Assembly (NCBI RefSeq): GCF_002954405.1
Contig: NZ_MQWC01000004.1
Location: forward strand, 3,412,668 to 3,476,667
Direction of reading: 5' to 3'
Origin: Salinibacter sp. 10B
GTDB lineage: Bacteria; Bacteroidota; Rhodothermia; Rhodothermales; Salinibacteraceae
Length of the DNA: 64,000 nt
In this document: in pieces, positions 27,934 to 37,238 of the stretch
How the letters are laid out: every line of letters begins with the position of its first letter
How positions within the stretch are numbered: position 1 is the stretch's first letter
The notes under the pieces: generated by a model
What the model was told of the DNA's origin: nothing
Databases searched by the model: none
Seen by the model: only the letters and a program-made list of their open reading frames with translations
Program-made: the position numbers and the translations under genes

Positions 27934-29223
27934 ATGGCTTCCATTCAATCCGTCATTGCTCGTCAGATTCTGGATAGTCGCGGCAACCCTACGGTTGAGG
28001 TGGATGTGACCACCGAGGACGGCGTACTGGGCCGAGCGGCCGTGCCGAGCGGGGCGTCTACGGGGGAGTATGAGGCCGTGGAGCTCCGAGACGAAGACCC
28101 GGACCGTTTTCGAGGAAAGGGGGTCACCAAGGCCGTGCACAATGTGAACGCGACCATTGCACCGGAACTGGAGGGCCGAAGCGTACTGGAGCAGGTGGCA
28201 ATTGACCGGACGCTTCTCGCGCTCGACGGGACGGAAGACAAGTCGGAGCTTGGAGCAAATGCACTGCTGGGCGTCTCCCTCGCGACCGCCAAGGCCGCTG
28301 CCGCTACGCTTGGCCTTCCGCTCTTCCGGTACGTGGGGACGGCTCGAGCCTCAACGCTGCCGGTTCCCCTCATGAACATCCTCAATGGAGGGGAGCACGC
28401 GGACAACAACGTCGACATGCAGGAATTCATGATTGCGCCGGTCGGCCCGTCGTCCTTTGCCGAGGTGCTGCGCGTTGGCGTGGAGGTCTTTCACACCCTC
28501 AGTGGTGTACTTCACGACCGGGACTATAGCACGGCGGTGGGCGATGAGGGTGGCTTTGCCCCCGATCTCCGGTCTAACGAGGAGGCAATTGAACTCGTGG
28601 TGGAGGCCATCGAGGCGGCCGGATTTACCGCGGGCGAGGACGTGTTTGTAGCCCTCGACCCTGCGACCGCCGAGATGTGTGAGGACGGCGAGTACGTGTT
28701 CTGGAAGAGCGACCCTGGCAATCCCCGCTCCTCCGAAGAGATGGTGGAGTATTGGAGCAACTGGGCCGACGAATATCCCATTCTCTCCATCGAGGACGCG
28801 ATGGACGAAGACGACTGGGCGGGCTGGCAGATGCTGACGGACGCCATTGGAGACACGGTGCAACTCGTGGGGGACGACCTCTTTGTGACGAACACCGAGC
28901 GCCTTGAGCGTGGCATTGACGAGGGATGCGGCAATTCGATTCTGGTAAAACCCAACCAGATCGGGACCCTGACTGAAACCCTCGACGCGGTGGAGATGGC
29001 TCATAAGAATGGGTTCACGGCGATCCTGAGCCACCGGTCCGGGGAGACGGAGGACACGACCATAGCGGATCTGGCCGTCGCCCTCAGTACCGGACAGATC
29101 AAAACGGGATCGGCGAGCCGCAGCGACCGTGTCGCGAAGTACAACCAGTTGCTGCGTATCGAGGAGCAGCTGGGCGCAGCTGCCGAGTTTCCGGGCCTCG
29201 ATGCCTTTCCGCTCACGAGCTGA
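27934..29223 (+). CDS. eno: Enolase (phosphopyruvate hydratase)
   Basis: Interconverts 2-phosphoglycerate and phosphoenolpyruvate in glycolysis/gluconeogenesis. 429 aa from the ATG at 27934 ([20 protein letters not shown]), which is the family start; an upstream start at 27859 is not conserved. Motifs: [14 protein letters not shown], the flexible loop region, NMQ-type [12 protein letters not shown], proton-acceptor region [10 protein letters not shown], metal ligands [11 protein letters not shown] and VGDDLFVTN, catalytic lysine region [11 protein letters not shown], then SHRSGETED and [10 protein letters not shown]. All Mg2+ ligands appear present. It is followed 12 bp later by ftsB, a classic pairing. 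Confidence 0.97.
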   Translation: MASIQSVIARQILDSRGNPTVEVDVTTEDGVLGRAAVPSGASTGEYEAVELRDEDPDRFRGKGVTKAVHNVNATIAPELEGRSVLEQVAIDRTLLALDGTEDKSELGANALLGVSLATAKAAAATLGLPLFRYVGTARASTLPVPLMNILNGGEHADNNVDMQEFMIAPVGPSSFAEVLRVGVEVFHTLSGVLHDRDYSTAVGDEGGFAPDLRSNEEAIELVVEAIEAAGFTAGEDVFVALDPATAEMCEDGEYVFWKSDPGNPRSSEEMVEYWSNWADEYPILSIEDAMDEDDWAGWQMLTDAIGDTVQLVGDDLFVTNTERLERGIDEGCGNSILVKPNQIGTLTETLDAVEMAHKNGFTAILSHRSGETEDTTIADLAVALSTGQIKTGSASRSDRVAKYNQLLRIEEQLGAAAEFPGLDAFPLTS

Positions 29224-29235
29224 TTCCCGTTCACC

Positions 29236-29538
29236 ATGCGTATTCCCTGGCCGACCTCGAAGAAGAGCCTCCGCCGCTGGCTCATCGGAGGGGGAGTGTG
29301 TGCCCTTCTCATCTGGATTGCCTTCTTCGACAGTCACAGCCTGCTCCGGCGCTACCAGTGGCACCAGGAGTACGATCGCCTCTCGACTGAGAATGAGCAG
29401 CTCCGTCAGGACATCCGGCGCCTGCGGAAAAAGCTGGACCGGCCCCTCTCCGACTCTCTTATTGAGCGGATTGCTCGAGAGGAGTACGGCATGAAACGCC
29501 CGGACGAAACCATCTACCGACTGAAGGAAAGCAAATAG
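29236..29538 (+). CDS. ftsB: FtsB/DivIC septum-formation initiator protein
   Basis: 100 aa. One membrane helix (about 17-34, GGGVCALLIWIAFF) is followed by a coiled coil (HQEYDRLSTENEQLRQDIRR) and the conserved end ERIAREEYGMKRPDETIYRL. FtsB/DivIC proteins bridge FtsL and FtsQ in the divisome at midcell. The gene lies directly after eno, as in many bacteria. Length and order of parts are normal. Confidence 0.9.
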   Translation: MRIPWPTSKKSLRRWLIGGGVCALLIWIAFFDSHSLLRRYQWHQEYDRLSTENEQLRQDIRRLRKKLDRPLSDSLIERIAREEYGMKRPDETIYRLKESK

Positions 29539-29625
29539 AGTCTGTTCGACGGAGTGGTCGCCCGTTCGGCGAGGGGGATTGTCGTTCCACCAATACTGTC
29601 ATACGCTCGTCCTGCCCGTTGTCTT

Positions 29626-30594
29626 ATGAGTTCGTACGCCGTCGGCATTGACCTTGGAGGCACAAACCTCAAAGCGGCCCTCGTCCACCGCGAGAATGGA
29701 ATTGAGGAGATTACCCAACGACCGACGGAGGCCGACCAAGGGCCTCAGCACGTCGTCGATCGCATCGCAGCTCTGGCTGATGAGTTGCGAACGCAAGCCC
29801 CTGCGGAGATTCGGGGGATTGGCATTGGGTCGCCCGGAGCCATCAACTGGGAGCGCACTACGGTCACGCGTCCGCCGAATCTACCGGGATGGGATTCGGT
29901 CAATCTTACGTCGCTGCTTCGGGAGCAGCTCGGCGACGTTGCTGTCATTCTCGAGAATGATGCAAACGTTGCGGGGCTCGGCTCAGCCTTTCATGGGGCC
30001 GGCCGCTCGGTCGATTCCTTCATCATGGTCACGCTGGGCACGGGCGTTGGTGGAGCCATCATTTACAACAATAAAATTTTCCGAGGGAGCACCGGGGGGG
30101 CGGCCGAAATTGGGCACATGACCATCGATTACGAGGGACCGTACGCCAACACGGGTGTGGCTGGGGCCATCGAAGGGTACATCGGACAGAAGTTTCTGTC
30201 CGACCATGCGCGCGACCGGCTCGTGAATTATCCGGATAGCCTTTTGCACGACCTCGTGGATGGCGACCTCGAGCAACTCAATCCTCGCATCTTGTATGAG
30301 GCCGCTAGCGAGGGAGACGAGGCTGCCGAGCGCATTCTGGCCTGGGCAGGGCACAAACTCGGATGTGTTTTGGGGGCGGCCATCAACCTGCTCGACATCC
30401 GGACCGTTGTGGTGGGCGGAGGGGTGTCCGCAGCGGGGGACTTCATTCTGGAGCCGGCACGGGAAACGTTGCCCAACTTCGTGATGCCCGGCCTGCGGGA
30501 CGATGTCACCATTCGGCAGGAAGTACTGGGCAATGAGGTTAGTCTTCTGGGGGCAGCCCGCCTGGCCTTTGAGGGACGCGAGGCGCATGTTTAG
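29626..30594 (+). CDS. ROK-family sugar kinase (glucokinase-like) lacking the zinc-finger cysteines
   Basis: 322 aa from the ATG at 29626. The phosphate-binding loop is YAVGIDLGGTNLKAAL (residues 4-19). The catalytic aspartate is D112 in ILENDANVAGLGS, followed by VTLGTGVGGAIIYNNKIF. The sugar-contact EIGH is at 161-164. The ROK signature normally continues with a CxCGxxGCxE zinc site, but here it reads YANTGVAGAIEGYIG with no cysteine, so structural zinc is probably absent. Likely a glucokinase acting in the cytoplasm, in keeping with the glycolytic neighbour eno; other hexoses or N-acetyl sugars are possible. A transcriptional-repressor role is unlikely because there is no helix-turn-helix domain. 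Confidence 0.85.
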   Translation: MSSYAVGIDLGGTNLKAALVHRENGIEEITQRPTEADQGPQHVVDRIAALADELRTQAPAEIRGIGIGSPGAINWERTTVTRPPNLPGWDSVNLTSLLREQLGDVAVILENDANVAGLGSAFHGAGRSVDSFIMVTLGTGVGGAIIYNNKIFRGSTGGAAEIGHMTIDYEGPYANTGVAGAIEGYIGQKFLSDHARDRLVNYPDSLLHDLVDGDLEQLNPRILYEAASEGDEAAERILAWAGHKLGCVLGAAINLLDIRTVVVGGGVSAAGDFILEPARETLPNFVMPGLRDDVTIRQEVLGNEVSLLGAARLAFEGREAHV

Positions 30595-30727
30595 TCCCAA
30601 TTGGTACGTGCTGTAGTATAGGGACGTATGTGCAGATCCTTGGGGATACTCTCCTCCCCCAGGAAAACGGCACCGTCGTTGCTCTTGATTGCACTTAGTG
30701 GCCAGACTTGTTCTAGGCAATCGCGGG

Positions 30728-30820
30728 GGCCAGAGCCCATCCAGTTGACCAATTTAAGCCAGACTGTACTTTAGGTGGGCTCTAAGTCGGGATTGGACAT
30801 CTAGATGTTCAGGAGCGACG
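30728..30820 (+). repeat. Two-hairpin intergenic element, copy A
   Basis: Order: GGCCAGAGCC, a stem GAGCCCA (30733) pairing with TGGGCTC (30776), then GGACATC/GATGTTC hairpin (30795-30810), then AGGAGCGACG. The same order of blocks is found at 48398-48472 inside a MITE-like element, with a compensatory change in the first stem. Similarity extends weakly upstream to a GCACCG at about 30669. It lies in the 706-bp spacer between the ROK kinase and lptD, which has no convincing gene. Confidence 0.55.
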
Positions 30821-30975
30821 ACGAGAATCATGTCTCACGCCGCAACAGAGTCGTGCGCTCCGTCCGTCGCGCCAGTCGTTCAATGGTGTAGAGACGCACC
30901 CGTTTTCAGTTGCGCTCGTCTCCACAGCCGCTGTCGATGTTCTCGCAGCCCGAGCACAGGTCGGAGCGGATGCAC

Positions 30976-31005
30976 GTAGCATTCGCATATGTAGCATTCG
31001 CATAT
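30976..31005 (+). repeat. Perfect tandem duplication of 15 bp
   Basis: GTAGCATTCGCATAT occurs twice head to tail, followed by an imperfect partial third unit (AGAGCAT). Non-coding as far as I can tell. Confidence 0.8.
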
Positions 31006-31045
31006 AGAGCATAACGCTAGTGGTCAGTCAAGATGAGGGAGGGGG

Positions 31046-31080
31046 ATGCCGAATTGAACACGCTGTGTTGAATGCGGCAT
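31046..31080. repeat. Long near-perfect hairpin upstream of lptD
   Basis: Arms of 16 nt starting ATGCCG and ending CGGCAT pair at 14 of 16 positions around a GCT loop. There is no adjoining T-run on either strand, so it is not a standard terminator. It sits 220 bp before the lptD start. Confidence 0.6.
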
Positions 31081-31300
31081 TCTGCGGCCTGAATACAGTC
31101 TACTGGCCATCGTTCTATCGACATGGAAAACGTTGCGCACCACTAGAGCACAATGCGCAATCCCGGGCCGGAGGGGCGAACGGGGAGCCGCGTTTTTCCA
31201 TAGAGTCGGCAGGGAGAGAATCTTCACCGAACCCTCTCTGCTGTTGGAAGTAGGGGGGATTCAAAGCAGTTGTGGTTCTTTGTTGCTCTTCGCCGCACCA

Positions 31301-34300
31301 ATGGCACCGCGCGGGCCCTCAGTGACCTCGCACAACCGTTTCGACGAGACCTCCTCCCGGGGGGGGATCCGATCCGGTCTGCTCCGTTGGGGCAACCGGA
31401 CGGGACGTGTGTATGATTGGGGGGAGGGCGAGCGGCAGCAGGAGCGGCATCGTCTCCGCGTCAGGCGAGTGGCACTCGCGTGTGTCTTCCTTCTCTTTGG
31501 GATTGTACAGGGCGTATCGGCTCAGCAGCGTCCCGACACTACAGCAAATCCCCCTCCGTCTCGTTCCACGTCGGCGGTCCCTGACAGTGTGCAGCAAGGA
31601 GCCTCGCGGACCGGGTCGTCCAGCAGTGCGCGACCATCGGGAATGCCGGGGACTGCGGGGGGAGAAAATGCAAACGCCGTATCCTTTTCTGCACGAGACT
31701 CATTGGTGATTCGGACTGACAGCAGCGGGGGCAACTACGGCACCTTGCACGGGAACGCTCGCATGTCCTATCAGGGGGCGTCGCTGAAGTCCCGGATCAT
31801 TAAGATGAACTTCCAAACCAGTACGATGGAAGCCACGGGGCCACCCACTGATACGGCACAGGGGGGGCGTCCCGTCTTTAACCGGGGAGCAGGGCAGGGG
31901 AGCAGCGGTGGGTCGGGGGGCAGGGGAGGCGGGGCACAGTCCTTTACCGGCGAGGTGCTCTCGTATAATCTTAGCACAAAGCGGGGGCGGGTGGTGGACG
32001 CCCGCACGCAGCGGCGGGATGGATATGTGCAGGGCGGGGCGGTAAAGATGTATGAGGACAGCACTCTGTTCGTGCGAGGGGGCACCTACACAACCTGTAA
32101 CTGTCCGCCGGACGTGACGCCCTCGTACTCGTTGCGCTCCAAGGAGATGAAGCTAGCGGAGAAGTGGGTGTATACCGGTCCGATTCAACTTTACCTCTTC
32201 AACGTTCCCACCCCGCTTTGGCTCCCCTTTGGGTTTCTACCCAATGTGCAGGGACGGCGAAGTGGACCGCTTCCTCCGGAGTACGGCGAGGACAATAAGG
32301 GGTTTTATCTCCAGAACTGGGGCTGGTACTTTGCCCTGAATGACTACACGGATCTGACCCTTCGGGCGAGCGTCTGGTCGAAGGGGAGTTATGAGATCCG
32401 GCCCCGCTTCCGGTATCGGAAGCGCTACGAGTACAACGGAAACTTTCAGCTTACGTACCGGCGGGTGCGCATCGGGGAGCCCGAAGACCCGAATCCCGTT
32501 CGCCGACACGAGGGCCAACTGCGCTGGAACCACAGTCAGGATCTCTCGCCGACCGCCTCATTGAACGGAGACATCAATCTCGCCACGTCGAGCGACTTTG
32601 CTCGTCGCAACAGCGACAACTACGACGATGCCGTTCGGCAGGACGTGTCCTCCTCCGTCAACTACCGCAAGAGTTGGCCGAACGGGGGGCGGCAGTTTAA
32701 CCTGAACGCCAGCCAGAGTCAGCAATTTCAAAGCGGCGAGGTGCAGATGACTCTGCCGAACCTGGGCTTCTCCCAGAACTCTTTCAAGCCCTTTAAGCAG
32801 GAGCAGCGCGTAGGGGACGAGCGGTGGTACGAGAAGCTTACGACCTCCTACCAGCTCGACGTGCGGAACCGATACAACTTTACCCCGCGCGATCCACAGC
32901 AGTTGCGAGAACGCGGCGACTCGACCCTCGCAGATTCGGTGGCCCGGGCCGATATTAGCTGGTACGAGGCGCTGGGGAACCGGGAGAAGTACCGATTGGC
33001 CACCGGCGACGACCGGTTGTACGACTTCGAGGCGACCCACCGCATTCCGCTCAATATGTCGTTTCGGGTGGACCGGTACAATCTCTCGCTCTCGCCAAAT
33101 GCGAGTTACAACTCCACCTGGTACCTCAACACCGTGCGCCGCTTTGCAGAGCGGGATTCCACAGGCGGGGTCGGGGAAATCAAGAAGCGCACGGTTCCGG
33201 GCTTCTACGCCCGCCGCAACTTTAACACGTCGTTTTCGGCGAGCACAGAGCTCTTTGGGACGTTTCCCGTGGGCGTGGGTCCGTTTCAGGGCCTGCGCCA
33301 CCGTCTCAATCCGTCCTTGTCGATGAACTACCAGCCCAACTTCAATGCGCCGTTCTGGGGGCGAACACGGCTCCTTCGGTTCAAGGATGGCACCCCAGTG
33401 CCCCCCGACTCAGTGCAAGGGGGGCGCCGGTACGACATTGTCGGGGGGAATTTCGTTCGCAACAGCACAAAGCAGTGGAGCCTCAACTTCTCGCTCCGCA
33501 ATGTTTTCGAGACCAAGCGCATTCGCTCCGATACCACGTCCAGGCAGCGCTCGGAGACGGTCCAACTGCTAAATCTGGACATCACTGGTCTCTCGTATAA
33601 TTTTGCTGCCGACTCCTTTCGGGTGGGCAATAACATTGGCCTGAACGCTCGTACGAAGATCGATCCGTTCAATATCTCTGTGCAGTCGAGCTTCTCGCCT
33701 TATGCCCTTCGGGCCCGGTCGCGGGGCGACCAGCGTACGTTTCGGCGTATCGATCGGCTCATGGTGGCGGAACGTCCACTCACGCCGGTGCGCCTGACGA
33801 GATTCGATGTGAGCATGAGTGCCGACTTTTCGGGTGGCGATCAAGGGGGGCGCCGGCAATCCCAGCGGGGGCGGCGAAGCGGACAAGGATCGCAGAGGCG
33901 AGGGCAGGATCCGTCGTCCGCGCAGATCACCGAGCTAAGTTTGCCCTGGAGTCTAAATTTCAACTTTAACTATGGACTCCAGAAACCCCGGAAAAAGGTT
34001 ACGAATCGTACGGCAACGCTCGGGGTAAGCTTTACACTGAACGTGACGCCGCTTTGGCGGGTGCGAGGCAACACGGGCTACGACTTTATTCAAGGAGAGC
34101 TTTCAACGACTCGGATTAACATCGGGCGCAGCCTGGGATGTTGGAATATGTCGTTCCACTGGGTGCCGTTCGGTCGATATCAGAAGTACGGCTTCAACCT
34201 TCAGGTTAGCAGTGGGCAGCTGTCGCAACTGCTCCAACTCCAGATTCCGAACCAGGGCGGCGAGGGGCGGCTTGGAGGCTTTGGACAGCAGCTTCGCGGC

Positions 34301-34354
34301 ACGGTGCAGGGCGCTGCGGGGGCTGGGGGCATGGGAGGAGGCAGTCGCTTCTAA
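31301..34354 (+). CDS. lptD: LPS-assembly protein LptD (Bacteroidota type), outer-membrane barrel
   Basis: About 1017 aa with the ATG at 31301. The signal segment RRVALACVFLLFGIVQGVSA lies some 50 residues in, so the true start may be later. An OstA-like periplasmic domain follows (DSLVIRTDSSGGNYGTLHGN, then SRIIKMNFQTSTMEATG) with a Gly/Ser-rich insert. Two cysteines (TTCNCPP) come before the conserved VYTGPIQLYLFNVPTPLWLP and the segment FGFLPNVQGRRSGPLPPEYG. The remainder is a large barrel ending in SFHWVPFGRYQKYGFNLQVS. LptD inserts lipopolysaccharide into the outer leaflet with LptE. The C-terminus is Gly/Gln-rich. Confidence 0.88.
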   Translation: MAPRGPSVTSHNRFDETSSRGGIRSGLLRWGNRTGRVYDWGEGERQQERHRLRVRRVALACVFLLFGIVQGVSAQQRPDTTANPPPSRSTSAVPDSVQQGASRTGSSSSARPSGMPGTAGGENANAVSFSARDSLVIRTDSSGGNYGTLHGNARMSYQGASLKSRIIKMNFQTSTMEATGPPTDTAQGGRPVFNRGAGQGSSGGSGGRGGGAQSFTGEVLSYNLSTKRGRVVDARTQRRDGYVQGGAVKMYEDSTLFVRGGTYTTCNCPPDVTPSYSLRSKEMKLAEKWVYTGPIQLYLFNVPTPLWLPFGFLPNVQGRRSGPLPPEYGEDNKGFYLQNWGWYFALNDYTDLTLRASVWSKGSYEIRPRFRYRKRYEYNGNFQLTYRRVRIGEPEDPNPVRRHEGQLRWNHSQDLSPTASLNGDINLATSSDFARRNSDNYDDAVRQDVSSSVNYRKSWPNGGRQFNLNASQSQQFQSGEVQMTLPNLGFSQNSFKPFKQEQRVGDERWYEKLTTSYQLDVRNRYNFTPRDPQQLRERGDSTLADSVARADISWYEALGNREKYRLATGDDRLYDFEATHRIPLNMSFRVDRYNLSLSPNASYNSTWYLNTVRRFAERDSTGGVGEIKKRTVPGFYARRNFNTSFSASTELFGTFPVGVGPFQGLRHRLNPSLSMNYQPNFNAPFWGRTRLLRFKDGTPVPPDSVQGGRRYDIVGGNFVRNSTKQWSLNFSLRNVFETKRIRSDTTSRQRSETVQLLNLDITGLSYNFAADSFRVGNNIGLNARTKIDPFNISVQSSFSPYALRARSRGDQRTFRRIDRLMVAERPLTPVRLTRFDVSMSADFSGGDQGGRRQSQRGRRSGQGSQRRGQDPSSAQITELSLPWSLNFNFNYGLQKPRKKVTNRTATLGVSFTLNVTPLWRVRGNTGYDFIQGELSTTRINIGRSLGCWNMSFHWVPFGRYQKYGFNLQVSSGQLSQLLQLQIPNQGGEGRLGGFGQQLRGTVQGAAGAGGMGGGSRF

Positions 34355-34542
34355 ACAGGGACACGTTGCTTGCGTCCGGACACGCGGGAAATGGGGGCAG
34401 CCCGTGTGCGGGAGATCGGCGAGAGATTGCAGGCCAGGAACCCTGGTGTTGTCTGACGCCCACTCTCCGTAACGGAGGGATCCCGATCAATGCAAGCAGG
34501 TTGTAAAATGCTCCAGTCTCACGCCCCAGTCGGAGCATCGGC

Positions 34543-35301
34543 ATGTGCATTGTTCGCTTCTTATGTACTGTTTCCATCGTTCCGCTCCTCCTCATTGGTT
34601 GCGAGGATTCGAGGTCGGAGTCAAAGGACCGCACCTCCGTTACCAGCACTGCTGCCTGGAGTTATGAAGGACCAACCGGACCGGATCAGTGGGCGACCCT
34701 GTCCGACGCCTACGCGGCTTGTGATGGAGCGGAGCAGTCCCCCATCAATCTGGCAGGGGCAGAGGCTCCTGACGCTCCCAGTACGCTCAGCACCTCATAT
34801 TCTACGCAGCCGGGCGAGGTCGTGGATACGGGGCATGCCATTCAGGTGAACACCACCGGTGGGGAACTCACCCTCGACGGGACATCCTACGAGTTGCAGC
34901 AGTTTCACGGGCATACGCCGAGTGAGCATACGGTGAACGGCACTAGGTACGCCGCGGAGATTCATCTCGTGCACACGGCTGGGGATCAGCAATTGGCCGT
35001 ACTCGGCATTTTGGGGGAGGAGGGGCCTGAAGATCATCCCGCGCTGGAGGACTGGGGTAAGGGGCGTGGTACCACGCTTGCAGTGAACGCCGGTCGTCTA
35101 CTTCCCGATCGGCAGAGCTACTACACCTACGATGGATCGCTCACCAGGCCGCCCTGCAGCGAAATCGTGCGCTGGATCGTGATGGATCATCCGATCCAGA
35201 TCTCCAAAGAGCAACTGACGACGCTTCGTGCGCAGCACGACGCCAATACCCGGCCGGTACATCCTCTCGGCGACCGGCGGCTGGTGTACGTGGGGCCGTG
35301 A
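34543..35301 (+). CDS. Alpha-type carbonic anhydrase, lipoprotein
   Basis: 252 aa. The N-terminus MCIVRFLCTVSIVPLLLIG plus C20 forms a lipobox, so the enzyme should be lipid-anchored and face the periplasm. Zinc ligands are H122 and H124 (QQFHGHTPSEH) and H141 (AEIHLVH). The substrate-pocket signature EQSPINL near residue 65 and the later YDGSLTRPPCSEIVRWIVMD are intact. It hydrates CO2 to bicarbonate. The usual aromatic between H122 and H124 (FHFH) is glycine here. Alone on its transcript as far as can be seen; the next gene starts 42 bp downstream. Confidence 0.92.
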   Translation: MCIVRFLCTVSIVPLLLIGCEDSRSESKDRTSVTSTAAWSYEGPTGPDQWATLSDAYAACDGAEQSPINLAGAEAPDAPSTLSTSYSTQPGEVVDTGHAIQVNTTGGELTLDGTSYELQQFHGHTPSEHTVNGTRYAAEIHLVHTAGDQQLAVLGILGEEGPEDHPALEDWGKGRGTTLAVNAGRLLPDRQSYYTYDGSLTRPPCSEIVRWIVMDHPIQISKEQLTTLRAQHDANTRPVHPLGDRRLVYVGP

Positions 35302-35342
35302 GGGCCGTTGTCTGTTTTTTTGCATGAGTGTGCTCCCGATCG

Positions 35343-36497
35343 ATGAGTGTCGACTCGCTCTCTACGCCTTGCCTTTTGGTCGAGCGCGACCGCCTACAGC
35401 ACAATCTCACCCAGATGCAGGAGCGGGCGTGTGTGAACGAGGTGGCCCTTCGACCTCACATCAAGACGCACAAGTCCGTGCCCCTAGCCCGACGACAGCG
35501 GACGGAGGGGGCGATAGGGGTGACGGCGGCCACGGTGAAGGAAGCAGCAACGTTTGTGAAAGCGGGGGCAGACGACGTTCGCATTGCTTTTCCCGTGACC
35601 GGGCCGGACAAGCATGAGCAACTGGCTGTTTTGCAGCAGTCGGCCCGCCTGTCGTGCACCGTTGACTCTGCGGTGGGGGCCGAGCAGGTCTCCGCCGTGC
35701 ATGCGGCCCGCGGCCGTCCGCTGGATGTGCTCCTGGAGGTGGACGTGGGGCATGGACGCTGTGGTGTGCGCTGGGACGAGCCCGAGGCAGCCGTGCGCCT
35801 TGCCCGTCGAATCCTCGACCTCCCCGGGGTGAGGCTCACTGGGATTCTCACCCATGCCGGGCAGGCCTACGACGGCCCGTCCGGATCCGAGTCCGAAGCA
35901 GAGGCGCTGCGACGTGCGGCCCGGCACGAACGCGATCGCATGCTCCGGGTGGCAGCACATCTGGCGGACGCCAACGTGCCCGGGGGCGAGTCCGAGACGT
36001 TCGAAATCAGCATTGGCTCCACCCCCACGATGGCTGCCTTTCAAAACGCGGAGCACGACGGGGTCCGGATCACTGAAATTCGTCCAGGAAACTACGTGAT
36101 GCACGATGCCATGCAGGTAGCGCTCGGGGCTGCAACCCTAGACGAGTGTGCGCTCACGGTTTTGACGACCGTCGTAAGCACAAAGGAGCGCCCCGATGGC
36201 CCAGATCGGGCATTCGTGGATGCAGGCAAGAAGGTGCTCACGACGGACACCGGGTACGGCACCGATGGATATGGAATCGTATTGCGCGATGCGTCGTCCA
36301 TGACGCCCCATCCGGATCTCCGCGTGGCCCATCTATCCGAGGAGCACGGCTGGCTCGAAGGCCCAGGAGCGACAAGGCTGTCGGTGGGGGACCGATTGCG
36401 CATTGTGCCGAATCATGCCTGTGTCACCGTGGCTACCCAGCCGCGATTCTACGTCGTGGAGAACGAACGGGTCGTGGACACGTGGGGCGTTTCGTAA
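35343..36497 (+). CDS. Fold-III PLP enzyme: D-serine dehydratase / D-threonine aldolase-like
   Basis: 384 aa from the ATG at 35343. The N-terminal alanine-racemase-type barrel holds the PLP lysine K41 in RPHIKTHKSV. GVTAATVKEAATFVKAGADD and VDVGHGRCGVRW follow, and a C-terminal beta domain ends with the metal site PNHACVTV. His-x-Cys at that place is the zinc pair known from vertebrate and yeast D-serine dehydratases, whereas classical D-threonine aldolases have His-x-Asp. I therefore favour D-serine (or related 3-hydroxy-D-amino acid) breakdown. Cytoplasmic; no obvious pathway partners nearby. Confidence 0.8.
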   Translation: MSVDSLSTPCLLVERDRLQHNLTQMQERACVNEVALRPHIKTHKSVPLARRQRTEGAIGVTAATVKEAATFVKAGADDVRIAFPVTGPDKHEQLAVLQQSARLSCTVDSAVGAEQVSAVHAARGRPLDVLLEVDVGHGRCGVRWDEPEAAVRLARRILDLPGVRLTGILTHAGQAYDGPSGSESEAEALRRAARHERDRMLRVAAHLADANVPGGESETFEISIGSTPTMAAFQNAEHDGVRITEIRPGNYVMHDAMQVALGAATLDECALTVLTTVVSTKERPDGPDRAFVDAGKKVLTTDTGYGTDGYGIVLRDASSMTPHPDLRVAHLSEEHGWLEGPGATRLSVGDRLRIVPNHACVTVATQPRFYVVENERVVDTWGVS

Positions 36498-36738
36498 GTC
36501 GGGCCGGGGAGAGGGACAGGCCGTCCGTCAGGCCTCCCGATTTATGCCTCGCGACGGCGGTTCTGTTCCAATCTTGCGCCACCGACGCGCCCCGTTGAGG
36601 GGGCATAGGATCACCCAATGAGTATGGAAATTTGTAATATTGTGTTCATCGCACGTTCAATGTGTTGAAGGCGTTCCCTCAGTCCTCCTCTTTCTTGACT
36701 TTCAGACTCCATTGGTCACTGTCAACCGATCCACGTCA

Positions 36739-37119
36739 ATGATTCGCTATCGCACGCAGGAGCGGGCGCCGCATCTCCTTTTTGAGCTTACGGGCAAGGT
36801 GGCCGGAAAAGACGTGCGACAGGAGTTGGCCGATCTCCCGGACGTTCTTGCCTCTCTGCCTTCAGACTTCGTCGTTCTGGCGGTGTATCCGGAGGTGATC
36901 CTTTTCGAGGCAGACGCCATCGGACCGCTGTTCTACTTCATTACCCACATTTTCGATGCCGATCCAGGACTCTGCGTGTTCGTAGATGGCGGCCAATCGC
37001 CCCATCCAGGGCTTCGGGCGTTTATTGAGAAGATTGGGCTTGAGGAACAGGTCGCGTTTGTTCCGTCCCGCGAAGAGGCTGATGTGCGCATTCGGGCCTT
37101 CGTGCGGTCCCGCATGTAG
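36739..37119 (+). CDS. Small conserved-looking protein, possibly STAS-like
   Basis: 126 aa from the ATG at 36739 (MIRYRTQERAPHLLFELTGK). The pattern of a short beta strand, an Asp-Leu-Pro-rich turn, hydrophobic strands (DFVVLAVYPEVILFEADAIG) and helices resembles a STAS/SpoIIAA-like fold, but no phosphorylatable motif is obvious. It has no signal peptide. It lies between a PLP enzyme and cca on the same strand. The family call is tentative. Confidence 0.6.
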   Translation: MIRYRTQERAPHLLFELTGKVAGKDVRQELADLPDVLASLPSDFVVLAVYPEVILFEADAIGPLFYFITHIFDADPGLCVFVDGGQSPHPGLRAFIEKIGLEEQVAFVPSREEADVRIRAFVRSRM

Positions 37120-37238
37120 TCTCCGTTGGGGGTTCCCCCGCAAATTGCGGGCAAAATTGCCGTCCCCGCCGAACGAACCGGTCGTCCGTGGCGTCTGTAC
37201 AGTTCGCGCCCGACGATTCCGACTCACACTGCTTCGGC

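Noticed and set aside
26352-27944. 530-codon minus-strand frame across the TPR gene
   Set aside because: Antisense shadow of a TPR protein with a clear signal peptide, and it reads through a terminator.
30976-31005. Tandem 15-bp repeats as a CRISPR array
   Set aside because: Only two head-to-tail copies without spacers and no cas genes nearby.
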